Shown: positions 26,259-34,771 of the stretch, piece after piece
Position numbering within the stretch: the first letter of the stretch is position 1
Layout: each line of letters starts with the position of its first letter
The notes under the pieces: model-generated
Databases searched by the model: none
Told to the model about the DNA's origin: nothing
The model's input: only the letters and a program-made list of their open reading frames with translations
Translations under genes and position numbers: made by a program
Origin: Microbacterium sp. Root553
GTDB lineage: Bacteria; Actinomycetota; Actinomycetes; Actinomycetales; Microbacteriaceae
Length of the DNA stretch: 64,000 nucleotides
Direction: 5' to 3'
NCBI RefSeq assembly: GCF_001426995.1
Contig: NZ_LMFY01000001.1
Location: 2,847,471 to 2,911,470 of the forward strand

Positions 26259-27062
26259 ATGGCACGAGAGAAGAAGCGCCGTTCGAACGGCCGTCGCAGT
26301 CCCCTGGCTGCCGCAGCACTCATCGGCGCAGGCCTGATGATCACCGGCGCCGTATACGCCGGGACGTCCGCGGCCTTCGCCGCGACCGACACCCAGACCG
26401 CCGCGTCCAGCACGCTCACCGTCGACGACGGCGAGAAGCTGTTCACGGCGAACTGCGCGACCTGCCACGGCCTCGACCTGCAGGGAACGCCCAACGGGCC
26501 CAGCCTGTACGGAGTCGGCGAGCTGGCGGTCGAGTTCCAGATGTCCACCGGACGCATGCCGTTGCAGATGCAGGGCCCGCAGGCTCCGCAGAAGGAGCCG
26601 CAGTTCACCGAGGACCAGATCCTCGCGATCTCCTCGTTCGTGCAGGAGTCCGCTCCCGGCCCCACGTTCCCCGAGGATCACCTCCTGGACGGCGGCGGCG
26701 ACGTCGCGAACGGCGCGGAGCTGTTCCGCGTCAACTGCGCCATGTGCCACAACGTCGCAGCAGCCGGTGGAGCGCTCACCGAGGGCAAGTACGCCCCCGC
26801 CCTGACCGAGACCAGCGCGCTGCACATGTACGCGGCCATGGTCACCGGCCCCCAGAACATGCCCGTCTTCGGCGACATGAATCTGTCGGACGAGGACAAG
26901 CGCGACATCATCTCGGCACTGCTCTACCAGCAGCAGTCGGTGCAGATCGGCGGGTTCTCGCTCGGTTCGCTCGGCCCCGTCTCCGAGGGCCTGTTCGTCT
27001 GGATCTTCGGGATCGGCGCACTCGTCGCGATCACCGTGTGGATCACGGCGAAGTCCAACTGA
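26259..27062 (+). CDS. qcrC: Diheme cytochrome c subunit of the bc complex
   Basis: QcrC carries electrons from the Rieske protein to CuA of the oxidase and replaces a soluble cytochrome c. The 267-residue protein has an N-terminal membrane anchor (about 15-37), two c-type heme motifs, CATCH at 66-70 and CAMCH near 160-164, and a C-terminal helix (FVWIFGIGALVAITVWI). ATG 26259 gives the typical basic N-terminus MAREKKRRSNGRR. Heme ligation motifs are intact; methionine ligands are probably in the MQMQGPQ and NMPVFGDM segments. Confidence 0.95.
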   Translation: MAREKKRRSNGRRSPLAAAALIGAGLMITGAVYAGTSAAFAATDTQTAASSTLTVDDGEKLFTANCATCHGLDLQGTPNGPSLYGVGELAVEFQMSTGRMPLQMQGPQAPQKEPQFTEDQILAISSFVQESAPGPTFPEDHLLDGGGDVANGAELFRVNCAMCHNVAAAGGALTEGKYAPALTETSALHMYAAMVTGPQNMPVFGDMNLSDEDKRDIISALLYQQQSVQIGGFSLGSLGPVSEGLFVWIFGIGALVAITVWITAKSN

Positions 27063-27098
27063 CGCTTAATCATCGAAGAGGAACGTACGAGGAGCACC

Positions 27099-28175
27099 AT
27101 GGCACACGACGACGACTCGCAGGCTCTCGATAGGGCCTACCAGCCCTCTCCGGGGCTGGGTGTCGCAGTCAGCGATCCCGTGCAGAACCCGGGGCTTCCG
27201 CCGCACCGCGAGCGGATGACCGACAAGGACCCGCGCGCTGAGAAGACTGCGGAGCGCACGGTCTACACGCTGTTCTACCTCTCGCTGGCCGGAAGCATCT
27301 GGGCGGTCGCCGCCTACATGCTGTTCCCCATCGAGAGCGGCGCGCTCATCGACATCCGACAGAACAACCTCTTCATCGGTCTGGGCATCGCGCTCGCACT
27401 GCTGTCGATCGGAATCGGCGCGATCCACTGGTCCAAGGCGCTGATGAGCGACAAGGAGCACATCGAGCACCGCCACCCCACCCGTGGCAAGGACTCGACC
27501 CGCGAGGCTGTCGTCGAGGCGTTCGCCACGGCGAACGAGGAGTCCGGCTTCGGACGCCGCACGATGATCCGAAACTCGCTGTTCGCCGCGATCGTCGCCT
27601 CGATCATCCCCGGCGTGACGCTCTTCCGCGGTCTCGCTCCGCACAGCACTCCCGACGACCCCACTGCCGGCGATCCGGTCGTGCTGCTGAAGCAGACGAT
27701 GTGGGAGAAGGGTCAGCGACTCGTGCGCGACCCCGACGGCACGCCGATCCGCGCTGCCGACGTCACCATCGGCTCCGCGTTCCACGTGATCCCGGAGGAC
27801 CTCGCCGACCTCAGCCACCACGACGGCTACCTCGAAGAGAAGGCGAAGGCCATCGTGCTGATGATGCGCCTCCGCCCCGAGCAGCTCACCGAGGCCGAGG
27901 ACCGCAAGGACTGGTCGTACGACGGCATCGTCGCGTACTCCAAGGTCTGCACCCACGTCGGCTGCCCTGTCGCTCTGTACGAGCAGCAGACGCACCACCT
28001 GCTGTGCCCCTGCCACCAGTCGCAGTTCGACGTGACCGATCACGCCAAGGTCATCTTCGGCCCGGCCGCACGCCCGCTGCCGCAGCTGCCCATCACCGTC
28101 GACGACGAGGGCTACCTCGTCGCACGCAGTGACTTCACCGAGCCCGTCGGCCCGAGCTTCTGGGAGCGCCATTGA
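27099..28175 (+). CDS. qcrA: Rieske iron-sulfur subunit of the bc complex
   Basis: A 358-residue Rieske protein of actinobacterial type with three N-terminal membrane helices (about 55-75, 88-110 and 155-172) and a C-terminal [2Fe-2S] domain. Cluster ligands are Cys284 and His286 in CTHVGC and Cys303 and His306 in CPCH, with Cys289 and Cys305 able to form the stabilising disulfide. AGGAGCACC precedes ATG 27099. The stop overlaps the qcrB TTG start (TTGA), so the two are coupled. Confidence 0.97.
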   Translation: MAHDDDSQALDRAYQPSPGLGVAVSDPVQNPGLPPHRERMTDKDPRAEKTAERTVYTLFYLSLAGSIWAVAAYMLFPIESGALIDIRQNNLFIGLGIALALLSIGIGAIHWSKALMSDKEHIEHRHPTRGKDSTREAVVEAFATANEESGFGRRTMIRNSLFAAIVASIIPGVTLFRGLAPHSTPDDPTAGDPVVLLKQTMWEKGQRLVRDPDGTPIRAADVTIGSAFHVIPEDLADLSHHDGYLEEKAKAIVLMMRLRPEQLTEAEDRKDWSYDGIVAYSKVCTHVGCPVALYEQQTHHLLCPCHQSQFDVTDHAKVIFGPAARPLPQLPITVDDEGYLVARSDFTEPVGPSFWERH

Positions 28176-29989
28176 GCACCGCAACGCTGTCCAAAGAGGA
28201 CAAGGACAACAAGGCGCCCCTCGGCGGCCGATTCGTCGGCGCCGCGTCGAACTACATCGATGAGCGCACCAGCATCTCGGGCTTCGTCAAGGAGCTCGGA
28301 CGCAAGATCTTCCCCGACCACTGGTCGTTCATGCTGGGCGAGATCGCTCTGTGGAGCTTCGTGGTCGTGTTCCTCTCCGGAACCTTCCTGACGTTCTTCT
28401 TCCAGGCCTCGATGGTCGAGACGCACTACACCGGCGCGTACGCGCCGATGCGGGGCATCGAGATGTCGGCGGCTCTCGAGTCGTCGCTCCACATCTCGTT
28501 CGATCTGCGTGGTGGCCTCCTGGTCCGTCAGATCCACCACTGGGCCGCTCTCGTCTTCGTCGCCGGCATCGGCGTGCACATGCTGCGCGTCTTCTTCACC
28601 GGAGCGTTCCGCAAGCCGCGCGAGCTCAACTGGGTGATCGGATTCGTCCTGTTCATCCTCGCGATGGCCGAGGGCTTCACCGGCTACTCGCTCCCCGACG
28701 ACCTGCTCTCGGGTAACGGTCTGCGCATCATCGACGGCATGATCAAGGGCTTCCCGCTCGTCGGCACCTGGATCTCGTTCCTGCTGTTCGGCGGCGAGTT
28801 CCCCGGCACCGACATCGTGGGCCGTCTCTACACGCTGCACATCCTGCTGCTCCCGCTCCTGGTCATCGGCCTGATCGCGGTGCACCTGATGCTCATGATC
28901 GTGAACAAGCACACGCAGTTCGCCGGCCCCGGCCGCACGAACGACAACGTCGTGGGCTACCCGATGATGCCGGTCTACATGTCGAAGATGGGCGGCTACC
29001 TGTTCATCGTCTTCGGCACGATCGTGCTGATCGCGACGTTCTTCCAGATCAACCCGATCTGGAACTACGGCCCCTACGACCCGTCCCCCGTGTCCGCCGG
29101 TACCCAGCCTGACTGGTACATCGGCTTCGCGGACGGTGCTCTCCGCCTCGCTCCGTCGAACCTCGACGTCGTGTTCCTGAACCACACCTGGTCGTTCGGA
29201 ATCCTGCTCCCGGTGATCGTGCTCGGTCTGTTCATCGTGCTCGTGGCCGTCTACCCCTTCATCGAGGCGTGGATCACGGGAGACAAGCGCGAGCACCACA
29301 TCGCCCAGCGTCCCCGCAACGCCGCGACCCGCACCGCCATCGGCGTGGCCGGGGTCATCTTCTACGCGGTGCTCTGGGCTGCGGCATCGTCCGACCTCAT
29401 CGCCACGCACTTCATGCTCACGATGGAAGGCGTCATCCACACGCTGCAGGCGCTGCTGTTCGTCGGTCCCGTGCTCGGATACTTCATCACCAAGCGCATC
29501 GCGATCGCGCTGCAGAAGAAGGACCGCGAAATCGTCCTGCACGGCTTCGAGTCCGGGCGCATCGTGCGCCTTCCCGGCGGCGAGTTCATCGAGGTGCATC
29601 AGCCGGTCGACAAGTACGACCGTTGGAAGCTCATCGACGTCGACGGCTACGAGCCCCTGGTGGTCCGTCCGAACGCGAAGGGCCGCATCTCGTGGACCGA
29701 GAACATGCGTTCGTCGATCTCGCGCTGGTTCTTCGAGGACCGCCTAGCCCCGCTCACGCAGGCGGAGGTCGAGGCTGCGGATTCTCACCAGCACCACGTC
29801 GAGGCTCACAACGAGGAGACCGAGGCCGCGGAGATCCAGGGCGCTCACGAGCGCGCCGGTGCTCCTGACGCCCCTCTCACCTCCAGCGAGACGCACGTCG
29901 ACGAGACGGCGAACACGCCCAGCACGGTCATCTCGACCGGGCCCGTGAAGAAGCCCCGCTCGAAGAAGAAGTCGGAGGACGGCGAGTAG
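28172..29989 (+). CDS. qcrB: Cytochrome b subunit of the bc complex
   Basis: QcrB holds hemes bL and bH and the quinone sites. The 605-residue protein has the cytochrome b core (HISFDLRGGLLVRQIHHWAA; GYSLPDDLLSG; QPDWYIGFADGALRL with the Qo-site PEWY-like sequence) and an extended polar C-terminus of about 100 residues, typical of actinobacteria. It starts with TTG 28172, overlapping the qcrA stop; this rare start is supported by GGGAG upstream and the STATLSKEDKD N-terminus. A perfect 15-bp UUCG hairpin ends the operon. QcrB is the known target of imidazopyridine-type inhibitors in mycobacteria. Confidence 0.96.
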   Translation: MSTATLSKEDKDNKAPLGGRFVGAASNYIDERTSISGFVKELGRKIFPDHWSFMLGEIALWSFVVVFLSGTFLTFFFQASMVETHYTGAYAPMRGIEMSAALESSLHISFDLRGGLLVRQIHHWAALVFVAGIGVHMLRVFFTGAFRKPRELNWVIGFVLFILAMAEGFTGYSLPDDLLSGNGLRIIDGMIKGFPLVGTWISFLLFGGEFPGTDIVGRLYTLHILLLPLLVIGLIAVHLMLMIVNKHTQFAGPGRTNDNVVGYPMMPVYMSKMGGYLFIVFGTIVLIATFFQINPIWNYGPYDPSPVSAGTQPDWYIGFADGALRLAPSNLDVVFLNHTWSFGILLPVIVLGLFIVLVAVYPFIEAWITGDKREHHIAQRPRNAATRTAIGVAGVIFYAVLWAAASSDLIATHFMLTMEGVIHTLQALLFVGPVLGYFITKRIAIALQKKDREIVLHGFESGRIVRLPGGEFIEVHQPVDKYDRWKLIDVDGYEPLVVRPNAKGRISWTENMRSSISRWFFEDRLAPLTQAEVEAADSHQHHVEAHNEETEAAEIQGAHERAGAPDAPLTSSETHVDETANTPSTVISTGPVKKPRSKKKSEDGE

Positions 29990-30004
29990 GATCGCCGCTC
30001 CCCC

Positions 30005-30038
30005 AGAAGGCCCTGTCCGTTCGCGGACAGGGCCTTCT
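30005..30038 (+). terminator. Terminator of ctaE-qcrCAB
   Basis: A perfect 15-bp stem (30005-30019 with 30024-30038) closed by a TTCG tetraloop, 15 nt after the qcrB stop, followed by TC. It isolates the respiratory operon from ridA. Confidence 0.92.
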
Positions 30039-30069
30039 TCACGTCCGGGTTCCTCTCACGTCGGCGTGG

Positions 30070-30081
30070 AAGGATCGTTCC
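30070..30081 (+). promoter_or_regulatory. Possible leaderless-type promoter of ridA
   Basis: AAGGAT (30070-30075) is followed by 6 nt and ATG 30082. The first base departs from TAnnnT, and AGGA could instead act as a ribosome site. Confidence 0.35.
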
Positions 30082-30495
30082 ATGAGCTCAGCAGTCCAAC
30101 TCATCCGTTCCACCGACCTGGCCGCGGCACCGTACGCCTACGCGGCCACCGCTCCCGCCGGCTCCCGCCTGATCTTCCTCGCCGGGGCCTGCCCTCTCGA
30201 AGACGACGGCAGCACCACCGCCCCCGGTGACTACGCCGCGCAGGCCGCCCGCTGTGTGCAGACCCTGCGTGCCGCGCTCCGTGCGAGCGGCGCCGAGCTG
30301 ACCGATGTGATCAGCACCCGTGTCCGGGTCGCTTCGTCTTCCCAGAGCGATCTGGTGACAGCGTGGGATGTCGTCCACGAGGCCTTCGGAGATCACGACG
30401 TGCCGAGCACTCTGATGGGTGTCACTGTGCTCGGTTACGACGATCAGCTGGTCGAGATCGAAGCGATCGCCGCGGTCGCGGAGCAGACCCGGTGA
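30082..30495 (+). CDS. RidA-family (YjgF/YER057c) protein
   Basis: A 137-residue Rid-family protein. RidA proteins hydrolyse reactive enamine/imine intermediates from PLP enzymes; paralogues vary in specificity. The family elements are visible: LIFLAGACPLEDDG, QAARCVQTLRAAL, VISTRVRVAS and the C-terminal LVEIEAIAAV. The canonical catalytic Arg of RidA appears to be kept in STRVRV. It overlaps the GNAT gene by GTGA. Subfamily assignment (Rid1-7) is not possible by eye. Confidence 0.88.
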   Translation: MSSAVQLIRSTDLAAAPYAYAATAPAGSRLIFLAGACPLEDDGSTTAPGDYAAQAARCVQTLRAALRASGAELTDVISTRVRVASSSQSDLVTAWDVVHEAFGDHDVPSTLMGVTVLGYDDQLVEIEAIAAVAEQTR

Positions 30496-30995
30496 GCGCC
30501 GTCATCCGCCCGGGAGCAGCGGACGACGCCGAGGCTCTGCAGGCCGTCGAGGCACAGGCCGACGCTCTTCTGATCGACAGGCTCGGCGCACCGCACTGGC
30601 CTGCCGCCGCCGATGGCGCCTCGAGACTCGCAGCGCCCGGTTTCGTCCTCGTGCTCGAGGATTCCGAGGACTCCTCCCCCGTGGGCTTCGTCCACGTCCT
30701 GGATGCGGACGGCCATGCGCACCTCGAGCAGCTCTCCGTCCTGCCCTCCGTCGGGCGGCAGGGCCATGGCCGGCGTCTCGTGGAGGCGGCGCTGGAGGAA
30801 GCGCGTGAACGCGGCTACACGAGGGTCTCGCTGCGGACCTACGCGGAGATCCCATGGAACGCGCCGTTCTATGCGAGCTGCGGATTCCTCGAGAGCATCC
30901 CCGAGACGTCCTTCCAGCGCGCTCTGGTCGATACGGAGGCCCGCCTCGACCTCGACCGCTACGGCCGTCGCATCCAGATGACCGTGGAGCTCTGA
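30492..30995 (+). CDS. GNAT family N-acetyltransferase
   Basis: A 167-residue GNAT protein. The acetyl-CoA loop is LEQLSVLPSVGRQGHGRRLVE (R/QxxGxG type), with VSLRTYAEIPWNAPFYASCGF as the beta5-alpha4 region. Substrate unknown. GTG 30492 overlaps the ridA stop (GTGA), so it is coupled to ridA; such pairs could handle reactive amines but this is inference. A tandem 18-bp duplication starts at its last codons and covers the stop. Confidence 0.86.
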   Translation: MSAVIRPGAADDAEALQAVEAQADALLIDRLGAPHWPAAADGASRLAAPGFVLVLEDSEDSSPVGFVHVLDADGHAHLEQLSVLPSVGRQGHGRRLVEAALEEARERGYTRVSLRTYAEIPWNAPFYASCGFLESIPETSFQRALVDTEARLDLDRYGRRIQMTVEL

Positions 30996-31022
30996 CGCCC
31001 CTTCGAGCTCTGACGCCCCTTC
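30987..31022. repeat. 18-bp tandem duplication across a stop codon
   Basis: GAGCTCTGACGCCCCTTC occurs twice head-to-tail (30987-31004 and 31005-31022). The first copy contains the GNAT stop TGA (30993-30995), and the second copy repeats the same stop 18 bp later. It probably arose by slippage or recent duplication. Confidence 0.85.
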
Positions 31023-31114
31023 GACCCTCTCACTCTCAGGGCGTTCGGGGCCGTCTCCGGGCCTCGTGAGCGCCTTCCGGCCCCCGGGAGCTGCAGCAGC
31101 ACCGACAGACAGGA

Positions 31115-31144
31115 AAAGCCCCTGGGATGGATCCCAGGGGCTTT
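31115..31144. terminator. Bidirectional terminator between GNAT gene and ctaF
   Basis: A perfect 14-bp stem AAAGCCCCTGGGAT / ATCCCAGGGGCTTT with a 2-nt loop. On the minus strand it ends in TTTT, so it best serves ctaCDF, and it lies between convergent genes. Confidence 0.9.
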
Positions 31145-31157
31145 GTCCGTCGTCTTG

Positions 31158-31592
31158 TCAGCGTGCGAAGTTGCCGCGGTAGTACTCGTACACCCAGCCG
31201 ACGATCGCGACCACGAAGATCGCGAGGCCGATCGGCAGGAGGAAGTGTCCGACGGCGAGTCCGACGACGAACACGGCCGCGGATCCTGCGAGGACCAGGG
31301 GCCACCAGGACCACGGGCTGAACTCGCCGAGTTCGGGATCTCCGTCGTCGATGTCGCTGGTAAGGATGTCCTCGGGCAGCTCGCCGTTCTGGGCCTTGTG
31401 CGTGCGGTCGAGGTAGAAGGCGATCATCGCCCCCATGAAGGTCGCGAAGAACAGTGCGACCGTTCCGACCCATTCGATCCGCTCAGCGAAGTTGTCCGCG
31501 GGCGTGGCGAGGATGTGCCAGCCCGTGTAGACGACGCCGACCAGGGCGAAGAAGGCGGTGAGGACCCACCAGAGGATGACGTTGTCGCGCAT
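31158..31592 (-). CDS. ctaF: Cytochrome c oxidase subunit IV (actinobacterial CtaF)
   Basis: A 144-residue membrane protein with four helices in two pairs (about 8-27, 40-62, 96-115 and 119-137) and the family sequence AFYLDRTHKAQNGELPED between them. CtaF is the small subunit IV specific to actinobacterial aa3 oxidase. It starts 3 nt after the ctaD stop and ends in a strong hairpin, so it is the last gene of ctaCDF. Confidence 0.94.
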   Translation of the reverse strand: MRDNVILWWVLTAFFALVGVVYTGWHILATPADNFAERIEWVGTVALFFATFMGAMIAFYLDRTHKAQNGELPEDILTSDIDDGDPELGEFSPWSWWPLVLAGSAAVFVVGLAVGHFLLPIGLAIFVVAIVGWVYEYYRGNFAR

Positions 31593-31595
31593 GGC

Positions 31596-33329
31596 TCAGT
31601 GGCCCTCTCGCTCGCCGGGTGCGGCGGGCGAGAACTCGGCCGCCTCCGGGTGGTTCAGGTCGAATGCCGGGCGCTCGCTGCGGATGCGCGGGATCGACGT
31701 GAAGTTGTGTCGCGGCGGCGGGCAGGACGTCGCCCACTCGAGAGATGCACCGTAACCCCACGGGTCGTTGACGGTGACCTTGGGAGCCTTGCGAGCCGTG
31801 ATCCAGACGTTCAGGAAGAACGGGAGCATCGACGCACCGAGGATCATCGCGCCGATCGTGGAGACCTGGTTCTGCCAGGTCCACCCGTCGGCTGCCGAGT
31901 AGTCCGCGTACCGGCGCACCATGCCGTCGACACCGAGCCAGTGCTGGATGAGGAACGTCATGTGGAAGCCGATGAACAGCAGCCAGAAGTGCACATAGCC
32001 GAGGCGCTCGTTGAGCATGCGTCCCGTCCACTTCGGCCACCAGAAGTAGAAGCCCGCGAACATCGCGAACACCACGGTTCCGAAGACCACGTAGTGGAAG
32101 TGCGCCACGACGAAGTACGAGTCGGACAGTGCGAAGTCGAGGGGCGGCGCCGCGAGGATGACGCCGGTGAGGCCACCGAACACGAAGGAGACCAGGAATC
32201 CGAGGGCGAACACCATCGGCGTCTCGAACGTCACGGAGCCTCGCCACAGCGTGCCGATCCAGTTGAAGATCTTCACGCCCGTCGGAACCGCGATGAGCAT
32301 CGTCATCAGCGCGAAGAAGGGCAGCAGCACGGATCCGGTCACGTACATGTGGTGAGCCCACACCGCCACGGACAGCGCCGCGATCGCGATCGTCGCGTAG
32401 ACCAGGGTCTTGTATCCGAAGATCGGCTTGCGGCTGAACACCGGGAAGATCTCGGAGACGATGCCGAAGAACGGCAGCGCGATGATGTACACCTCAGGGT
32501 GTCCGAAGAACCAGAACAGGTGCTGCCACAGCAGGACGCCGCCGTTGGCGGGGTCGTAGATGTGCGCGCCGAGAACTCGGTCCGCACCGGCGGCGAAGAT
32601 CGCCGCGGCCAGCACCGGGAACGCCATCAGGATGAGAAGGCTGGTGATCAGCGTGTTCCAGGAGAAGATCGGCATGCGCCACATGGTCATGCCGGGGGCG
32701 CGCATCGTGATGATGGTCGTGATGAAGTTCACGGCGCCGAGGATGGTGCCGAAGCCCGAGATTCCCAGGCCCAGCATCCAGAGGTTTCCACCCGCGCCCG
32801 GCGAGAACGAGGCGCTCGCGAGCGGCTGGTAGGCGAACCAGCCGAACGAGGCCGCACCCTGCGGGGTGAGGAAGCCGGCGACCGCGATGGTCGATCCGAA
32901 CAGGAAGAGCCAGAAGGCGAAGGCGTTCAGACGCGGGAACGCCACATCCGGCGCTCCGATCTGCAACGGCAGGATCGCGTTCGCGAATCCCGCGAAGAGC
33001 GGCGTCGCGAACATCAGCAGCATGATCGTGCCGTGCATCGTGAACAGCTGGTTGTACTGCTCCTTGGTCGGGATGATCTGCATCCCGGGGGCGAACAGCT
33101 CTGCGCGGATGACGAGAGCCATCACGCCACCGAGGAGGAAGAACAGCACCGAGGCGATGAGGTACATGTACCCGATCGTCTTGTGGTCGGTGGAGGTGAT
33201 CCACTTGACGACGATGTTGCCCTTCTGCTCCACACGCGAGGAGCTCATAAGAGCGGCCTGGCGGGCGGGCAGATCGGTGGGACGGGAGCGGGGAGCCTCG
33301 TCGGTGCGGGGTGCTTCAGTGGTCGACAT
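31596..33329 (-). CDS. ctaD: Cytochrome c oxidase subunit I
   Basis: CtaD carries heme a, heme a3 and CuB and does proton-coupled oxygen reduction. The 577-residue protein has 12 helices, with [10 protein letters not shown] (heme a His), [14 protein letters not shown] (CuB His and the cross-linked Tyr), WAHHMYVTG (CuB His pair) and [12 protein letters not shown] (heme a3 and heme a His). The N-terminal 30 residues are polar and Arg/Pro-rich. It lies 3 nt after ctaC and 3 nt before ctaF. Confidence 0.98.
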   Translation of the reverse strand: MSTTEAPRTDEAPRSRPTDLPARQAALMSSSRVEQKGNIVVKWITSTDHKTIGYMYLIASVLFFLLGGVMALVIRAELFAPGMQIIPTKEQYNQLFTMHGTIMLLMFATPLFAGFANAILPLQIGAPDVAFPRLNAFAFWLFLFGSTIAVAGFLTPQGAASFGWFAYQPLASASFSPGAGGNLWMLGLGISGFGTILGAVNFITTIITMRAPGMTMWRMPIFSWNTLITSLLILMAFPVLAAAIFAAGADRVLGAHIYDPANGGVLLWQHLFWFFGHPEVYIIALPFFGIVSEIFPVFSRKPIFGYKTLVYATIAIAALSVAVWAHHMYVTGSVLLPFFALMTMLIAVPTGVKIFNWIGTLWRGSVTFETPMVFALGFLVSFVFGGLTGVILAAPPLDFALSDSYFVVAHFHYVVFGTVVFAMFAGFYFWWPKWTGRMLNERLGYVHFWLLFIGFHMTFLIQHWLGVDGMVRRYADYSAADGWTWQNQVSTIGAMILGASMLPFFLNVWITARKAPKVTVNDPWGYGASLEWATSCPPPRHNFTSIPRIRSERPAFDLNHPEAAEFSPAAPGEREGH

Positions 33330-33332
33330 GGC

Positions 33333-34235
33333 TTACTCCTCTCCTTCCTCGGAGTCGGTCGGTGCAGTGGTGCCCGGGTAGTTGCCCAGACGGTCGTAGG
33401 CATCGGTGATGTCTCCGGTGTTGCCTTCTTCTTCGAGCGTCTGCAGGTACGCGTCGTACTCGTCCTGCTCGACGACCTTGACGTTGAAGAGCATCATCGA
33501 GTGGTACTCGCCGCAGAGCTCGGCGCACTTGCCGGCGTACTCGCCGACTCGGGTCGGGATGAACGACCAGGAGTTGTCCTTCCCGATGTACATGTCCTTC
33601 TTGTACAGGAAGTCGATGATCCAGAACGAGTGGATGACATCGCGCGACTGCAGGTTGATCGTGACCTTCTTGTCGACCGGCAGCACGAGGGTGGGCAGCT
33701 GCTCCTGGTCGATGTTGCCGGCGGCGTCGGGCTGCGCCTGGATGCCCATGGTCCAGACGGCGTCGGAGTTGTCCTCCTCCTCACCGTCGTACTGGAAGTC
33801 CCATGCCCACTGCTTCGCGATCGCGGTGATCTCGACGTCGGGCTCATCCCACTTCGCCTCGATCGCGGTCTGGTCGCGAGCGGTGAAGAAGAACATGCCG
33901 AGGACCAGGATGAGCGGAACGATCGTGTAGAAGATCTCGATCGGCATGTTGTAGCGCATCTGGACCGGCAGACCGGTCTGTCCCTTGCGGCGACGGTAGG
34001 CGATCGCGGCCCAGGCCATGAGGCCCCAGGTGATCACACCGACGGCGAGCAGGACGATCCAGGAGTTCACCCAGAGCGACGAGACGCGCTCGGTCTGGTT
34101 GGTGGCCGCAGGCTCACCCTCCACGAAGCCCGGCAGGTAGCCGTTCAGCTCGGTGGCAGTACATCCCGCCAGGGCCACGGCTGCCGCTACTCCCAGGGGG
34201 AGAGCGGCCCAACGAAGGCGGCGTTTCGAGGGCAC
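33333..34235 (-). CDS. ctaC: Cytochrome c oxidase subunit II lipoprotein
   Basis: CtaC receives electrons at its CuA site. With GTG 34235 the protein has 300 residues: a signal peptide with lipobox LAGC (Cys25), two membrane helices (about 53-78 and 92-115) and a cupredoxin domain whose CuA ligands are C237-AEL-C241-GEY-H245-SMM-248. GTG 34235 is chosen over upstream codons because AAAGG stands at good spacing and the N-terminus then fits a lipoprotein signal. It heads ctaCDF. Confidence 0.95.
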   Translation of the reverse strand: MPSKRRLRWAALPLGVAAAVALAGCTATELNGYLPGFVEGEPAATNQTERVSSLWVNSWIVLLAVGVITWGLMAWAAIAYRRRKGQTGLPVQMRYNMPIEIFYTIVPLILVLGMFFFTARDQTAIEAKWDEPDVEITAIAKQWAWDFQYDGEEEDNSDAVWTMGIQAQPDAAGNIDQEQLPTLVLPVDKKVTINLQSRDVIHSFWIIDFLYKKDMYIGKDNSWSFIPTRVGEYAGKCAELCGEYHSMMLFNVKVVEQDEYDAYLQTLEEEGNTGDITDAYDRLGNYPGTTAPTDSEEGEE

Positions 34236-34270
34236 GATGCACCTTTCAGATTGCGGACAGGGCACACCCA

Positions 34271-34276
34271 AGTCTA
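34271..34276 (-). promoter_or_regulatory. -10 element upstream of ctaC
   Basis: TAGACT (34276-34271) would give a 5' leader of about 30 nt with the AAAGG ribosome site, unlike the leaderless genes in this window. No convincing -35 was seen. Confidence 0.45.
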
Positions 34277-34334
34277 GGGCAACCTCACACCTGATTCATG
34301 CCAACCACGCAGGTTGCCACGAGGGGGAACGGGG

Positions 34335-34700
34335 TCAGTGGAAGCTGTCTCCGCAGGCGCAGCTGCCGGCGGCGTTGGGGTTGTCGATCGTGAAGCCCTG
34401 CTCCGAGATCGTGTCCTTGAAGTCGATCGACGCACCGTCGAGGTACGGGACGCTCATGTTGTCGATGATGACCTCGACACCGTCGAAGTCGACGGTCTCG
34501 TCGCCCTCGAGGTAGCGCTCGTCGAAGTACAGCTGGTAGATCAGGCCGGAGCATCCGCCGGGCTGGACGGCGACGCGCAGACGCAGGTCGTCGCGGCCTT
34601 CCTGCTCGAGGAGATTCTTCACCTTGATCGCTGCGGCGTCGGTCAGCTTCACGCCGTGCGCCTGGGTGGACTCTGCTGCAGTCAGTGTGGTGTCGCTCAT
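34335..34700 (-). CDS. erpA: Iron-sulfur cluster insertion protein (ErpA/HesB type)
   Basis: A 121-residue A-type carrier that delivers Fe-S clusters to apoproteins. The three ligand cysteines are present: Cys50 in GGCSGL, and Cys114 and Cys116 in SCACGDSFH. AAGGAGCGAC precedes ATG 34700. It is upstream of ctaC on the same strand, 99 nt away, but both genes have their own candidate -10. Members in actinobacteria are essential carriers for respiratory and biosynthetic Fe-S enzymes. Confidence 0.95.
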   Translation of the reverse strand: MSDTTLTAAESTQAHGVKLTDAAAIKVKNLLEQEGRDDLRLRVAVQPGGCSGLIYQLYFDERYLEGDETVDFDGVEVIIDNMSVPYLDGASIDFKDTISEQGFTIDNPNAAGSCACGDSFH

Positions 34701-34718
34701 GTCGCTCCTTGTGACGGG

Positions 34719-34749
34719 CCGTGATCACACGGCTGGTGACTCGATTTTA
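34719..34749 (-). promoter_or_regulatory. erpA promoter with inverted repeat
   Basis: TAAAAT (34749-34744) is a good -10. Just downstream lies CCGTG-ATCA-CACGG (34719-34732), a 5-bp inverted repeat within the likely 5' leader. It could be an operator or a short hairpin; no named regulator site is recognised. Confidence 0.4.
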
Positions 34750-34771
34750 CCCTCCGGCCGGACGGTCGGGC

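Noticed and set aside
31143..34277. Plus-strand open frame of 1044 codons opposite ctaF-ctaD-ctaC
   Set aside because: Shadow of three recognisable oxidase genes; no domain seen, and it runs through the bidirectional terminator.
34269..34287. Possible DtxR/IdeR box upstream of ctaC
   Set aside because: Only about 12 of 19 positions match the consensus, which is background level; no other support.
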